Shown here piece by piece: positions 26,831 through 38,700 of a DNA stretch of 64,000 bases (positions within the stretch are counted from its first letter, which is position 1; every line of letters begins with the position of its first letter). Position numbers and translations under genes: made by a program. Below the pieces are notes generated by a model. The model saw only the letters and a program-made list of their open reading frames with translations, was not told where the DNA came from and did not search any database. Source of the DNA: Bombus terrestris (taxonomy: Eukaryota > Arthropoda > Insecta > Hymenoptera > Apidae); contig NC_063278.1 in assembly GCF_910591885.1 (NCBI RefSeq), forward strand, positions 3,807,501-3,871,500. Direction: 5' to 3'.

Positions 26831-27390
26831 TGTCCTGGTACCCCACGTTGCCCCTCGTTTTTCTACCTCCAAAGGTGGCCCGTGTTTCTCTACGTGTGTA
26901 TACGTTCACGATGCTGCCGCTCCGCTGCCGTTGCTGCACGTGTCGCGATCCTACGACCACGGTCCTACGGAACCATCGTCCGTGTATCTGCCGAACGTTG
27001 TGTACACCGTTTCCTCCTCTTCTGCTCTCTGCCTCTCGAGTACAGCGTATAGAGAGTGTGTATGGCTCAACAACACGTACAGACGGTAGGTCTGCGGTCT
27101 ACCGCTCGACGCAGCGTGCACGGCCTGCAGGATCTCTCAAGGACGTAGGCCGTGAGCTTTTCGGGCCTCGCTCGACCTACTGCTGGACGAGAACGCGCGC
27201 GCCGAGCCGGAGACTTCGATGAGCGCATAAGAAGGGTCTCTGCCCTCTGCGGCTGAACGGAGAACGGCGCGATCGTTTGGTTGGTTGGTCGGTCGGTTGC
27301 TTGGTGAGACGAGCGCAGCGTACCGTTTTCATGCGATGCTACGACCCCTCTGGGGAGCACACGTGTGCTGGCGGGGTGCTGGCGGTTGCA

Positions 27391-27410
27391 TTAACCCTTC
27401 AACGTGCAAT
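27391..27410 (+). mobile_element. TTAACCCTT piggyBac-like terminal motif (weak)
   Basis: TTAACCCTTCAACGTGCAAT has the TTAA target site followed by CCCTT that is typical of piggyBac-family ends. A similar motif lies at 34288-34305. No partner terminus or transposase is seen, so this may be chance. Confidence 0.2.
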
Positions 27411-27500
27411 TTTTTTTCGCTGTAACGTTTCGGCCAAAAGTGTGCGGAACTTTGATTCGAGCGTCGATCGGCTCGACGCTTTTTCTTTTTATTCGAGCGC

Positions 27501-28384
27501 CTGACTAACGGTGATTTTTTTGAAACGCAAATTATTTATCTCCGCGTTTGTTCTACAGGGGGTGTCGTCGGTTTTGAAGCAAATAGTTGGAAATATTACA
27601 GGGAGAATCGTAGATTATTTGGCACAGGTAGTTGCCAAATACCGAAGCAAGTTGTAAAAGTACAGGAACGTTTAAAATAGCGGTCTCAAAAAATTGAGTA
27701 AAATTATAGGAAAGGAACGAACAAGACAGTTTATTACATTGTTAATTAAGTTTCGTATCGGTTCTCATTCTGCTCCCCTTTCACTTTGCTCCTAGAAATA
27801 CGCGAGAGAAATATGGACGAATCTCGAACGTATCCAATTTATAAATTGCGGCGATTGTTCGTACGTTGAAATTAAGTCAACGTGTTTTCGTATAATCGAA
27901 GTAATACGATAAAAGAAGAGTAACATGCGTATACGTAAATTACGCATTACTTTCCTGTTGTCAGAAACATTTTCGCGAGTTTGAATAAAAACTCTAACTA
28001 TATGTACTCTATTTCTCCAACAAGTAGTCTAAAAAAATAATAGTATCTTCGCACTATGAATATCAGACAGAACAATGTCTCACTTTGCTTCGTCGTTTCT
28101 CCGCGCTCCAATTTCTCTTACGTATCAAAAGTTCTTCCTTTTCCACGCATTCGAAAACTCTTCGAAAATCCGATCACCGACGAACAAACTTGAAAAGACT
28201 TATGCAACGAACAATATCTTCGTATTCGCGGCTCTTTAATACGTTCATTACCAATACTTTGAAACTTAACGTAACGCAGCCTATCTCAATTTAGATCCAT
28301 TAGATCCACCGTTTCATCCACCAATAAATTTTCCGCTCGACAAGAAACTCGCCTCCATCGCCGATTAAACCACTCGCCTAAAGT
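27501..28384. other. AT-rich non-coding stretch
   Basis: A sharp return to AT-rich DNA after the GC-rich block. Short frames only. Nothing recognised. Confidence 0.45.
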
Positions 28385-29090
28385 GGCCTAAACTACAGCA
28401 CGCGAAGGTGTAAATCGAGCTTCCAGCGGCACGTCTCGTCCTCTGCTACAGCTTCCTGTCGGGCGTTCCGCTTCGCGCCTCTCCGCTGCGGTCGCAGGAG
28501 CGCGTTTCAGGGCGCGACCGGTGATAAATCGGGCAAAAGGACGATCGTCGAAACGAGGGGATTCCATGGCTCGAGGCGCGCTCACCTCGCTTCTCCTAGT
28601 ACACGCGCTAAACTGGTATTTAAAGCGGTTATCATTTATCGTGAAACCGTTCCGCGAGACGGCGAGCTGCAACACTATGCTCGATCCTTTTTCCCCTCTT
28701 TCGCTTTTTCCTTTTTTCTTTTTTTTTTTTTTTTTACTTTGTTTCTTTTTCGTGTTCTCGCGCACCGGCTGGCCCCTCGGCGCGTGCACGTGCTACCGGG
28801 CGATCGGTCTCTCTTGCAAGCGGTGCAAAGAGGAGGGAAAAAGCGGAGACGAAGGCGGCCACTTAATTGCGGAATACCAGCGCACGTGCACGCGTCGATA
28901 ACGCGCATCCTTTCCGCTCCTCTGACATCATCGATCAGCCACCCTGCGCGATTCTCCGGCTTTTTGCCGCGGCCTCCGGTTCTTTCGTTCGCTCGCGCCA
29001 CCGCCATTTTTCGCCATCACGGTTATTAGTCAGGATCGGACGGTATTTTTGCCCTGCGGGACACTGCAGATGCACCGATGGCCTCGGGAC
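28385..29090. promoter_or_regulatory. Second GC/CpG-rich block
   Basis: About 700 bp of GC-rich, CpG-dense DNA with a pyrimidine tract and T-run at about 28690-28750. Open frames occur on both strands at the same place, so none can be preferred. It could be a promoter or untranslated exon related to the larger block 1 kb upstream. No splice signals stand out. Confidence 0.3.
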
Positions 29091-31603
29091 TCGTTTTACC
29101 TCCTTCGAGGATAGAAGAGATCGACGCGAGGAAGATAACAATAAGCGTTCTTGGAGATATTTTTCGCCGGTTTGCCGAACATCGGGCTTGCTTATTTTCG
29201 TCATTGTTTCTTTTTTAACGCGATCTTCGTACTCGGCGCCTCGAGTATCGTTCGTATTTTGGAAGTTTCCTGATCGTCCGTAAAGAGAGCGCGAGTGTAC
29301 GACAGCGTACAAGTGTCACAGTAAAGACAACCACGAACCGTATCAGTTATTTAGTATCTATAACACGGTGCAATAATCTGTCAACGAGTTCTTTACGCGA
29401 ACTTTACCAAGTCCGATCAAATGGCCGGTTTCGAAATTTAGTTTAAAATTAGTTTAAAATTACATCGTTACTTCTTTCGTTCGTCCAACTTCATGTAAAT
29501 TCTTATAATTCAAACAAAATGAAGAAACTGGTTAATAGAAGATTAGCGTTAAACTTTCATCAGCTATTGCTGATGCTGTATAAAGTTTTAGTTTCGATAA
29601 TCTAAACTGTACTTCTGATCATTTGTCTTTTAATAAGTTGGTATACGCAATGTACTAATCGTAGCCGAGTATCGACACGCGTTGTCGATAACGTTTCGAC
29701 TATACAGATTAGATTAAAAACATTAATTGCAAAATGTGGTATCTGTTGGAATACATTCGCGAGACAGCATATCCAATTATAGGTAGTTTTAAAAATTCAT
29801 GGAACAGAAATCGAGATAAACATCGACCGATCCCAACTTTCAAATAAACTTCGCCGCTCTCCTCTCCCTTTCGCGTTATTCTCGTCTCTCGAATAGTCAA
29901 AGCAATGCAATTTATCTATCAAAAAGGACAAAACGACTCGCGACAGACGCGTTATCTGCCAAAGAAACGACTTCGACGTATTTTGTGTTCGTTTGAGTTC
30001 GATTAAGACCTTCTCGCGACGAAAAGAACAAAACGTAGAGAAAAGAGAAGCAAGAGAAGCGAGATACCGACTGAGACCGGTGGCTAGAGATAAAACCAAA
30101 GACGAATTCGTATTTTTGGCTGTTCGTTCTAATCTCGAACGTGTTACGCGCGTCGTCACGGTGTTCCACGGTGAATAATGGACACAAAGGACCTAGATCC
30201 AGCAACGAAAGATGGGTTCTACCCGCGAGAGAAACTGGTTCCTCTCTTTCGACCGAGTTTACGGGTTATTATTCCCGATAAATCGTCGTCCCGTCGATTA
30301 TTAACGTCGTTAAGTTTCCGAGAGATATGCCGTTAATCGTCGAGATACATCGCGTTTTGCTTGGATGTCTGGATGACAAAAAGGCCGACTGTTACAGTTT
30401 TAATCGAGAGAGTGGCGGTAGCAACGAACCGTTAGTTCTGCGCAACACTTTCCAACGAACAATGGTGAAATATTGAATTTAACCAGATACACCTATCGTC
30501 TGGCGTTACATAGCTAGACAAAAATTGGTAGAATAGAATCGATCGACGTCGTAAAAAACCGACTGTTGAATTTTAAAGTTCGACGAGAGTAATCGCAGAC
30601 AAAGAGTTATATTGAAATGGACGTTTCCGAGAAAGAAAGAAAACACGTCGTGTGAAATGTATTAAATCGAATCGGTTTTGTTTCTAAATCGCGTGAAAGC
30701 AAAGTTGCTTCTATCAGAACGAAGAAACTCGTTCGATTCATCTACTACGATCCACCTGCTTCCATCAACTTGGAACGGAACGACGCCATCTAAGAGTAAT
30801 TAGGATAATACAGTTATCCTACGAACTTGCAAAAATTCCAATTCAAATACCATTTAACAAACGAAATAATATGACCAACCCCTTGCAATTCTCAACATCT
30901 TTCACTCAATCCTATCCTTTCCATCGTGAAATTCCTCGAGCGATCGTCGCATTAATAATCGATGTTGTCCGACGAGAAACGAGCTCGGGTAGAAACGGTG
31001 TAAAAAAGGCGATAGCGGAGTAATTAGCTGGAAGGCCTATTAATCGTGTCCATTAGCCAGGTCGAGCAAATCTCCAGGGAGCTAGGCGAGCCGATCCGTC
31101 GAAACCGTCCGCGGTATCGACACGCTTCAACGAGAAGCCGATGTTCCGTTGTCGGATGATTTTTGCGAAAGATCAACGAGTAATATTCGCGAGTAAAGAC
31201 CCGTACGACTTTCAACGCTGTTTCGCCGATGTCTTCCGCTTCCTTTGCTCGTTTTTCAAGCTGGCCTTTCTTTCCTTCGTCTCGCTTCCTTCGGGCAAGG
31301 GTAGCCGGTCCTGTGCACGAAGAACAGCACGTAGATATTCTTAATAACGTTAACGGTTCGTTCCGTACCCCTTTATGGTCATTAGTCCAGTTGCTTTTGC
31401 TAATATCGGCCAGGGCACAGCTACAGTCTCAGCACCGAGCACTCTTGCGGCTGCTCGTTAGCAGCTCGAAACTACGAGTGTCCAGTTGTACATCCCGTGG
31501 CCTTTTGTAATTGGCCTCGAATAAACCGAAACGATCCGCGCGAGCTGACGAACGCCGGAAACCGACTCTCGCGGTTTTCCGGATATACGATGACTCGGCA
31601 AAG
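29091..31603. other. Non-coding stretch, no gene recognised
   Basis: Ordinary DNA with short overlapping frames. A somewhat GC-richer patch at 31.0-31.5 kb holds frames on both strands without a motif. Confidence 0.45.
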
Positions 31604-31605
31604 TA

Positions 31606-31862
31606 TTAGGTTGTCTCAAAAGTTTCTTTCGTTTTCTAAGGAAATAATAACATGCAACATTTTTTTTTTTTTTTTTATATTATTTTATCGAATTACGTAT
31701 GATCCTTAATTACAAATTACGATGATACGAATGAACGATGCATTTGTTCCATTACTGCGAAATGGATAATTCTGACATAATTCAATAAAATAGTATAAAA
31801 TAAAAAATGTCGCTCGTCTATTATTTGCTTGTGAAACGAAAGGAACTTTTCGGACGACCTAA
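31606..31862 (+). mobile_element. Mariner-like MITE with TA target duplication
   Basis: A 257-bp element with clear terminal inverted repeats. The left end starts TTAGGTTGTCTCAAAAGTTT and the right end, read on the minus strand, starts TTAGGTCGTCCGAAAAGTTC; about 27 of the first 32 bases match. TA dinucleotides at 31604-31605 and 31863-31864 fit the TA target duplication of Tc1/mariner elements. The interior has a long T-run (31657-31676) and no coding capacity, so it is a non-autonomous copy or an internally deleted mariner. A related left end lies at 43188. Confidence 0.88.
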
Positions 31863-31864
31863 TA

Positions 31865-34287
31865 TGTTTGTACGCCTGTGATAGGGAATTTTTATTTCAC
31901 GCAGCGAGTCACAGATGTATCTCTCTACTGTCGGAGTCAGACCGTGGATTTTTAAACATTTCCAGGAAACTGGGAATTACGAAAATGCAGGGAATGCGCG
32001 TAATACGGAAAAATACGCGGATAAATGTATTCTTGGGTGTCGTTCGTTTAATCGAGTAAAGAAGTAAATTAAGCAAGTTACACAGGTAGGGATTTGCATA
32101 AAAATCGGTTTACTTATCGGTCATGCGATATGATCGATGCGTATTCTGCTATTTGCTAAAGGAAGGTCGTAAATTAAAATAGATTGCCAGCAGAATTTCA
32201 CCACATAGCACGCTATTAATGAATCATCGACGCTTGGCGAGTTTTTGCACGATGCACTCGATTCTAGAACATGGAACGCGGTGAATAATGTGTCTCCATT
32301 TCCACGAATCGCGTTAACGGTGGATACGAACCTTTTACTCGATCGACTTTCCTAAAAATTTAAACATAAAGAAAATTTCGCAAAGTATTTCGAAAAATTA
32401 TCGTTGCCTTTCGAGGCACTAAATTCTCCTAAGTATGCGCGTGTTCATTTCTCGTACAAACTCAGTTTTTCACGTAGGAGAATACGCAATGAAGCGAAAT
32501 ATTGTTTTATCTATGTTATTAGTTTGCTAGTCGTACCATACAGCGCTACTCTGTTTGGTATATTGCAAAAGAAAGTCATTATCATTTAAAGGATCGAGTG
32601 GAAAAGTGGAACAAGTGCATTAGAAAAATAAAAAAAAAAAGCAATATAGAATATATTTCTTTGGGGTGATTTGTCATGAATTTTCAAGTTTCTATCGATA
32701 CGTTGAACGTTTTATCAATAATGGAAGTATATCGATGAACAATTCCTCGATGGAGACATATATCTTCCAATCCAAGAAATTATCACGTTCGTTATTAGCA
32801 ATCTCGATTTAGGAGCCAATTTATCCGCACTTACTATGAATTTAAAATATACCTGTTTCTTACACGACACGCGACAAGATATGAATTTTCATGAATATCC
32901 ACTCTGATTGCAAGAATGTCTACACTTGTGCGGCTCGGTGTTTTAAACATTGAGATTCGCCCCATTTCTAGCGACCATCGTAATAATCTTGCTATCGCAG
33001 GTACGTGCCATTATCGAATGTTTTATGCTTTCGACGATCCTCGTTAGTTTCTAATTGTATCGCGTGAATCGTCTCTGTGTTGTTTCTACAATGGCGAAGA
33101 TGTGTCGAAACGGAGAAAGGTATAGATAATGATAAGGTTCAACGTTCGGTATACTTTGCGATTGTACGTAGAAAGTGCTCATTGTAATTGACTGTACAAT
33201 CTAACGTAGTTAGTATTATTATTGGATAATTATTGTTATTAGTAAAATTAGAGAAAACAAGCTTTTGTAAATTGGTATTAAGCTTGAAGGTTTAAATGAT
33301 CCAGCGAAACAAGTAATTTTGAAATATTCCGCTGATTACACGGTAATAGGAACTCTTTTTTTTTTAATTCTTTTTTATTTTTTGTTTTTATTGGTGGTAA
33401 TCGCCTAAATGTTTTTTTCGAGGAATTTTTTTGTCCGATTTACTTTTACAACTTTTTTATTCATGCTGGATATACAATGCGAATAAATTATCGGTTTATA
33501 TACGATACGAGTATTAATGGGATTGATAAGCAAAATAATTTTAAACGGATCTCATTTCTCAATTTGCAACCGAGCACCGTTTATATGTCGTAATGAATTA
33601 GCGATATCTTAATTAGGATTAATAGATCTCGTTCGTGATTTATATTCCATGTGTAGAACAATCGCGTGGAGTTATTGACTTTCAAATTGAACAGCTGATC
33701 ACCGGTATCTTGTTTATTTCGTCTGTTCCAGTTCTTTTTCCCAACGATTTATTTCAGAGATTTCACTCGATCGATACAGTTCGTTTTTACGACTTGCGTT
33801 CAATTTTTAATTAACACTGCAAATAACGTGATATTTGAATGTAACTACTTTTATAGATACCGAATGAACGTTTGTCTTCACAGAGAAAATAAATCCAGAA
33901 CCATGTAATTCTTAGCAGTATTTTCTTCGTCATCGTAAACAAATAATCAATTAATATTCGAAAAATAGGATGTTTTGCTAAATATAAAGACAGGTTGGAC
34001 GATCGAATAATTTCAGGAAGAATCCGCAAAATAATTACCGCTAGGAAAATTATATGAAAAATAGATTTTCCAGTAATGGTATGCAGAGATACAAAAAAAG
34101 GCAGAAAATTCTCCGCTCAATTACTTGAATTAATTTACCGATCAAAACCTCGAACCTTAATTAAACACGAGCCAATAAAAACCTCCTCCTACCAGACATT
34201 AGGAATGCGATAGATCGAAGAAGCCTTTAAACTTGAAACTTCTCCAACGTAACCACTACCACACAACGTTTCCTACTACTGAAATCA
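31865..34287. other. AT-rich non-coding stretch
   Basis: Very AT-rich, with T-runs at about 33355-33450. Short frames only. No gene, RNA or complete element recognised. Confidence 0.5.
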
Positions 34288-34305
34288 TTAACCCTTTGAC
34301 TGCTA
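34288..34305 (+). mobile_element. TTAA-CCCTTTGACTGCTA piggyBac-like terminus (weak)
   Basis: The TTAA target site is followed by CCCTTTGACTGCTA, close to the terminal repeats of piggyBac-family transposons and their MITEs as I remember them. No inverted partner ending in GGGTTAA is found at a sensible distance, so this would be a truncated end. Confidence 0.3.
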
Positions 34306-36654
34306 TTAGCGCATACAAGGCGCTCAACAAGAACACACTTCGTGTACTATCGACGCCTTCGGCCGTTCGACACAATCCCTCGTTGCACCGTCTCAGCTAT
34401 ATCCTATGTTAAACGAAGTTCAAATAAACCGTGTCAAGTCGATAAGTTCCTTCTATTAGTAAAATTGCTCCGATTGAAGCCATCGGTGGCTCTCGTGCAA
34501 ACAGCGGTAGCTTTCGTTTCAAAGGATAACGGCGAAATTCTCGGCGGCTAGAGGCGCGCCTTCCAACGTTGCGTGGGAGTTGTTCGTCTAATTGTGGATC
34601 GTTAAAGGAACGAGCCTATTGCCGCCAGGCTGTTGCAAGCGAGCCTCAAAATCGTTGGCGTTTCCGGTGAACGACCAACGCGTTTAGCCTCGATCCGGCT
34701 GCACTTGCCTTGCCTCTACTTATGTACAAGTACCTACACGTATCTCACCGATGTTTCAACGTCGTCGAATGTTTCCTTGTGCTTTTTCCAGCTCGTGTAT
34801 GTTCTCGTTTGTTTTCAATTATACGAAGGATTACTTATCGCGATTGGGATAGGTCAACGCGTTTAATCGAAAAAGGATGAAAAGGAGAGAAAAATACGAC
34901 TAGCAACAAAGATCGATCGCAACAGAATACGGGAGCTGATAGGTGCGATCCTGTCGAGTATTTTCCTCGAGATACGAAAAGTCCTCTTACTCGTAGAAAT
35001 AAGATGGCGATATAAAGGTTCATCGGGGTTGAATGGCAATTTACATGGAAAAATCGAACGTATCTAATCGGTCAACGATAGTCGAATGAAAATTCTCCAA
35101 TATCCTTTTGACTACCTGTTTGACTCGAAACAGGTGAACACGACGTATCGATGGTGTATCGTGCACGTGGCCACGCGATCGTTTATAAACGCGACACGCT
35201 CTTCCGTTATGATCGCGCGTACACGGCGTAAGCGGCTCGTTATTTTAATGCAATTAGGTTCAAAGGGTTTTGCAAAAGGAAAGACGCTGGCCAGATATAC
35301 GAGCGTCACCGCGCGAACGCTCGCTACAGCTACCAGGAGAACCAGTTCCTCGGCCAGATGTAACAGGTGAATCGTTAATTGACTACGGACCTTTTTGTAG
35401 ACGCGGCAACAGCCCCTCCGAATCGACCACGACCGATTTACTACTATTCCTGAATCGCTGTTTCATCGGTAGCTTATGTTCCTTTAGATTTCCAACCAGC
35501 CCCGAATGAATGGAGCCTTAGAGGGAACCTGGTGTATTTATGTGAATGCGTGGTCGAAGGAGTATAACTTTACGATATATTTTACGATGTAAAACAGCCG
35601 ATGGATTAAGGTGGTTGATTTTATTTGCAGCTTTCTTTTATAGTGATTCAGCGTTATATTTTTTGCAATCAGATAATAACGAAGTAACGATACACGCGAA
35701 CAAATTGATCGACTTCGCTTAAATTAAAAAGCTAACGATTTCACGTTAGTCAGGCGTGCGTAATGAATATTCAACGTCTCGTGAAACGTTACGTTCATAA
35801 ATTCATCTATCGTAAAGCATAGATAATCATAAATGCCATGGAAAATTTAGAAGAACGATGCCTACAGAATTGTGCGATCGCGTGGAATTTTTATTTCTCT
35901 ATTAGTAAGTTAATCAAGCAAGAGTAGCAAACTACTATTTATAGATATTCTCCAACATTTCATGCTAATGGATCTCAAAGTAATTATGCATTAGTTTGGA
36001 ATTCAAACAGCGTAACCTTATTCAATAATGGTTCGTCACTGAGCAACGTATCGTTTTTCGTTGTAGACAAGAAGATTTATTACCACGCAACCTACGCGTT
36101 TAACTTGATTGTTGAACGAATGATGTATTCCTAGCCTTAATTATTTAATTACGGCAACGGATTACTATACCTTGAAATAGAAAAAGGTAGGAAAAGATTT
36201 AATGACATTGCGCGTTGAAAAGAATACAATAAATATAGCCTTTTGTTTATCCTTTTCTGATATTAAAAACCCACTAAAGAGGATAAGCCTTTGGATGCCA
36301 TTACAATCTTCGTAGGAATCAATTTCTATTCAAATCGTTTTATCGAAGGAGTAATTAACGTAAAGTAATCGTTCTATAGATACGAATTCTTAATGTTATA
36401 TTAGAACGTGACTATAATTTCTTCATGCAAAAGATTCTTTCAACTTGTTACCCTTTCTCTTACTACGCTGCAATATTCCCAACGCTGCACAGAAGAATGT
36501 AGGTCGCAACTAACACATATATAATAGCAGCTTCCGAAATCGTAAAGGGCTTCGGTTTAGCGTTACCTGGTCGATACCAAACTCCCATCGAACTTCGAGT
36601 GCCTTGGCTCCAATACCTAAGCACAGATTAAAAGAACACAGGTTGTCAGGAATG
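34306..36654. other. Non-coding stretch, no gene recognised
   Basis: Short frames on both strands, overlapping at 34835-35509, with no motif. From 35.5 kb the sequence is strongly AT-rich. Nothing else seen. Confidence 0.45.
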
Positions 36655-36800
36655 TACAGTCGCGTGTAAAAGTCTTTACACTTTACGAAACAGCTACTTT
36701 TATTAAGATCAAATGCTACGATATTTGATCGTAAAGTTGACGTGTTCTATTCATTGTTGCTTTATATGTTATGTGAAACATATTATATGTTTTATTTGAA
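36655..36800 (+). mobile_element. Tc1/mariner-type terminus-like repeat fragment
   Basis: Starts TACAGTCGCGTGTAAAAGTC and continues TTTACACTTTACGAAAC. A second sequence at 38654 starts TACAGCGGCTTGCGAAAGCG and continues TTTCAACATTTACAGAAAC. The two align over about 38 bp and both follow ATG. The pattern resembles Tc1-like inverted-repeat ends. A TTGTTGCTTTAT word at 36754 also occurs in the duplicated segment at 46.5-46.7 kb. No transposase remains. Confidence 0.4.
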
Positions 36801-37323
36801 TAAAAATACTTCTTTTCTATAAAACGTACAAATACACCTATGGATGTCATTTTCATTGGAAGACATCGTTGTCAACCGATTCTCAGACTTTAACGCAATT
36901 AATCAAAGTCTCTCTTTTTGCTAGCTGTGTAAATAAATATCAGATACATAGCGTTAATGAAATGAATCAAAGATTTTAACACATAATTTTCTGCAACACT
37001 TAACCCATAAGACCTGTACATAACATAGCTAGAAATGGAATAAAAAATGTTTAATCGATTTATGTAGATTCCGAGATCACTACTTTCAGTATAGAGTATG
37101 ATTTAGTATCTCTTTAGAATAGATACCTTATGAGATCAAATTACTCGTGCGTAACAAGTAACGTATCTGGTTAAATTGCAACAATGTGCGCAGAATGAAT
37201 GTATGTCGGACAATATGTATAACACAATAGGGAATTATTTATGAATATACTATTCATACGTCGATTTATTAATTTATTCGTGTGAATGTTGTTTCGAATA
37301 GAAAAACCATATGGGTACCTTTC

Positions 37324-37324
<1 letters not shown>

Positions 37325-37360
<36 letters not shown>
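37325..37360. repeat. (GA)n microsatellite
   Basis: About seventeen GA units with one AAAG interruption, followed by GAATATATAT. Confidence 0.95.
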
Positions 37361-38332
37361 GAATATATATAACTTTACATCTTATTATGATTTTTCGTTG
37401 ACGTTAACTACACCGTTTACATCATGATACGATATCTTCTCTGAGATATTTCTAATCCACGTATCCAATTATATTTGAGTTGTTTTCGAGAGAAATATTT
37501 GAGACACTCGTAAATATCAAATCGTACGATCCACGACTCTGCTATATTTCGTGACTACTATGGATCCTTAGAATCGTGAATTCTTCTTTCGACACTTTGT
37601 ATATCTCGTAAAGTGATAATACATCGCTAACACAATAACAGCATAACGAAACGGTAAATCACTAAAAATTTCGGAGCTTGCTTTTAGTTATTCGTAGCAA
37701 TTTGGCACAGAGATCTCGGTTATTAAACAATAATATCGGGCCACAAATTTTTCTTCGGTATCAGAAAATATTCCCGTCTTATTTTAAAAGATACGATAAG
37801 AAAAGAACGAAGGTATCGATAACTTTCACATTTCCATCAATATCCAGGATACTACACCATTTCCGAGTATCAATTTACACCAATAAATTGACTCGCAGCA
37901 CAAAATAGAAAAACGCGAAGTGACTTACGTAAAAGTGAAATCCCACGCGTCGCAAAAAAAAACTTCTTATCTGTTCTAAGCTTCTTAACTAAATGAATTA
38001 ATACCTAAACCTTTTTATTCTCTGGTATTAAATAAATGTCTAGTAGAAATGAATTTCCCTCGCAGGCTATAAAGTTACAAGGCGACTTAAAAATTGACTG
38101 CTACATATCACAAGAAAATCTTGATAACAGCAGACGGAAAGACGTCTTATTTCCATAAGGTAGACGACGACTTGAGTCCTAGGTTCTACTGAATCATGCG
38201 AACCATAACTAAATATAACCTGTCTCGCTATGGAAAATTGGCTAACTTATGTGACCACGGGATACCGAGTGACTGATACTGCTCGTTACTTTATCAATTT
38301 TTACGCGTTCTCTATGTATGTTCTAAATTAAT
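37361..38332. other. AT-rich non-coding stretch
   Basis: Short frames only. No motif, RNA gene or transposon end recognised. Confidence 0.45.
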
Positions 38333-38545
38333 CGAAAACCAGTTTTCAAAATCGTAAATAGCACCGATTTACCATTAGTCGATGACTTATATATTCCAGC
38401 CGGACCACTGATGTCTTCGACTATTAAGCTTAATTTAAGCAACCTTAAATTCGTCTGGACGTGTGCGTCCAGGAACTGGAGGCGTTAAAGGTAACAAAAT
38501 CTTCGAAACCAGTTTTCAAAATCATGAGCAGGACCGGTGAAGCAT
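38333..38545 (+). repeat. Duplicated CCAGTTTTCAAAATC motif
   Basis: The 15-mer CCAGTTTTCAAAATC occurs at about 38339 and again at about 38512, each preceded by CGAAA(A). A third, diverged copy (CCAGTTTCCAAAATC, preceded by CGAGA) lies at about 42722, inside the best exon candidate. The second and third copies also share CATG and a CCGGTG word downstream. Between the first two copies is a perfect hairpin, CTGGACG-TGTG-CGTCCAG (38455-38472). The repeat may be a fragment of an unknown interspersed element or a duplicated exon piece. Confidence 0.45.
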
Positions 38546-38653
38546 CGTTTCCATCGCATTCCATTCGAATCCACCTCTTCCATTAAATACTAGTAATAAC
38601 CAAGTACGTTGCGGATTAATGTAGATTCTGTGGCGTACGAGTCCAAGTGTTAT

Positions 38654-38700
38654 GTACAGCGGCTTGCGAAAGCGTTTCAACATTTACAGAAACTTTTTCT
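38654..38700 (+). mobile_element. Tc1/mariner-type terminus-like fragment
   Basis: Starts TACAGCGGCTTGCGAAAGCG. It is the partner of the fragment at 36655 in the same orientation, so it is not the opposite end of one element. No coding sequence follows. Confidence 0.35.

Larger units (their letters stand above)
23853..27500. promoter_or_regulatory. GC- and CpG-rich block, candidate promoter/5' UTR region
   Basis: The most sustained GC-rich, CpG-dense segment of the window, flanked on both sides by AT-rich DNA. It holds dense CG words, (GT)n, (TA)n, (CATA)n and (GGTA)n microsatellites, a GGA-rich tract at 25582-25655 and a CCT/CCA-rich tract at 26665-26830. Open frames occur in many frames on both strands, as expected for GC-rich DNA with few stop codons, so frame length is poor evidence here. 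In bee genomes such islands often coincide with transcription starts and long 5' UTRs. That reading, and which strand is transcribed, is inference. Confidence 0.4.
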
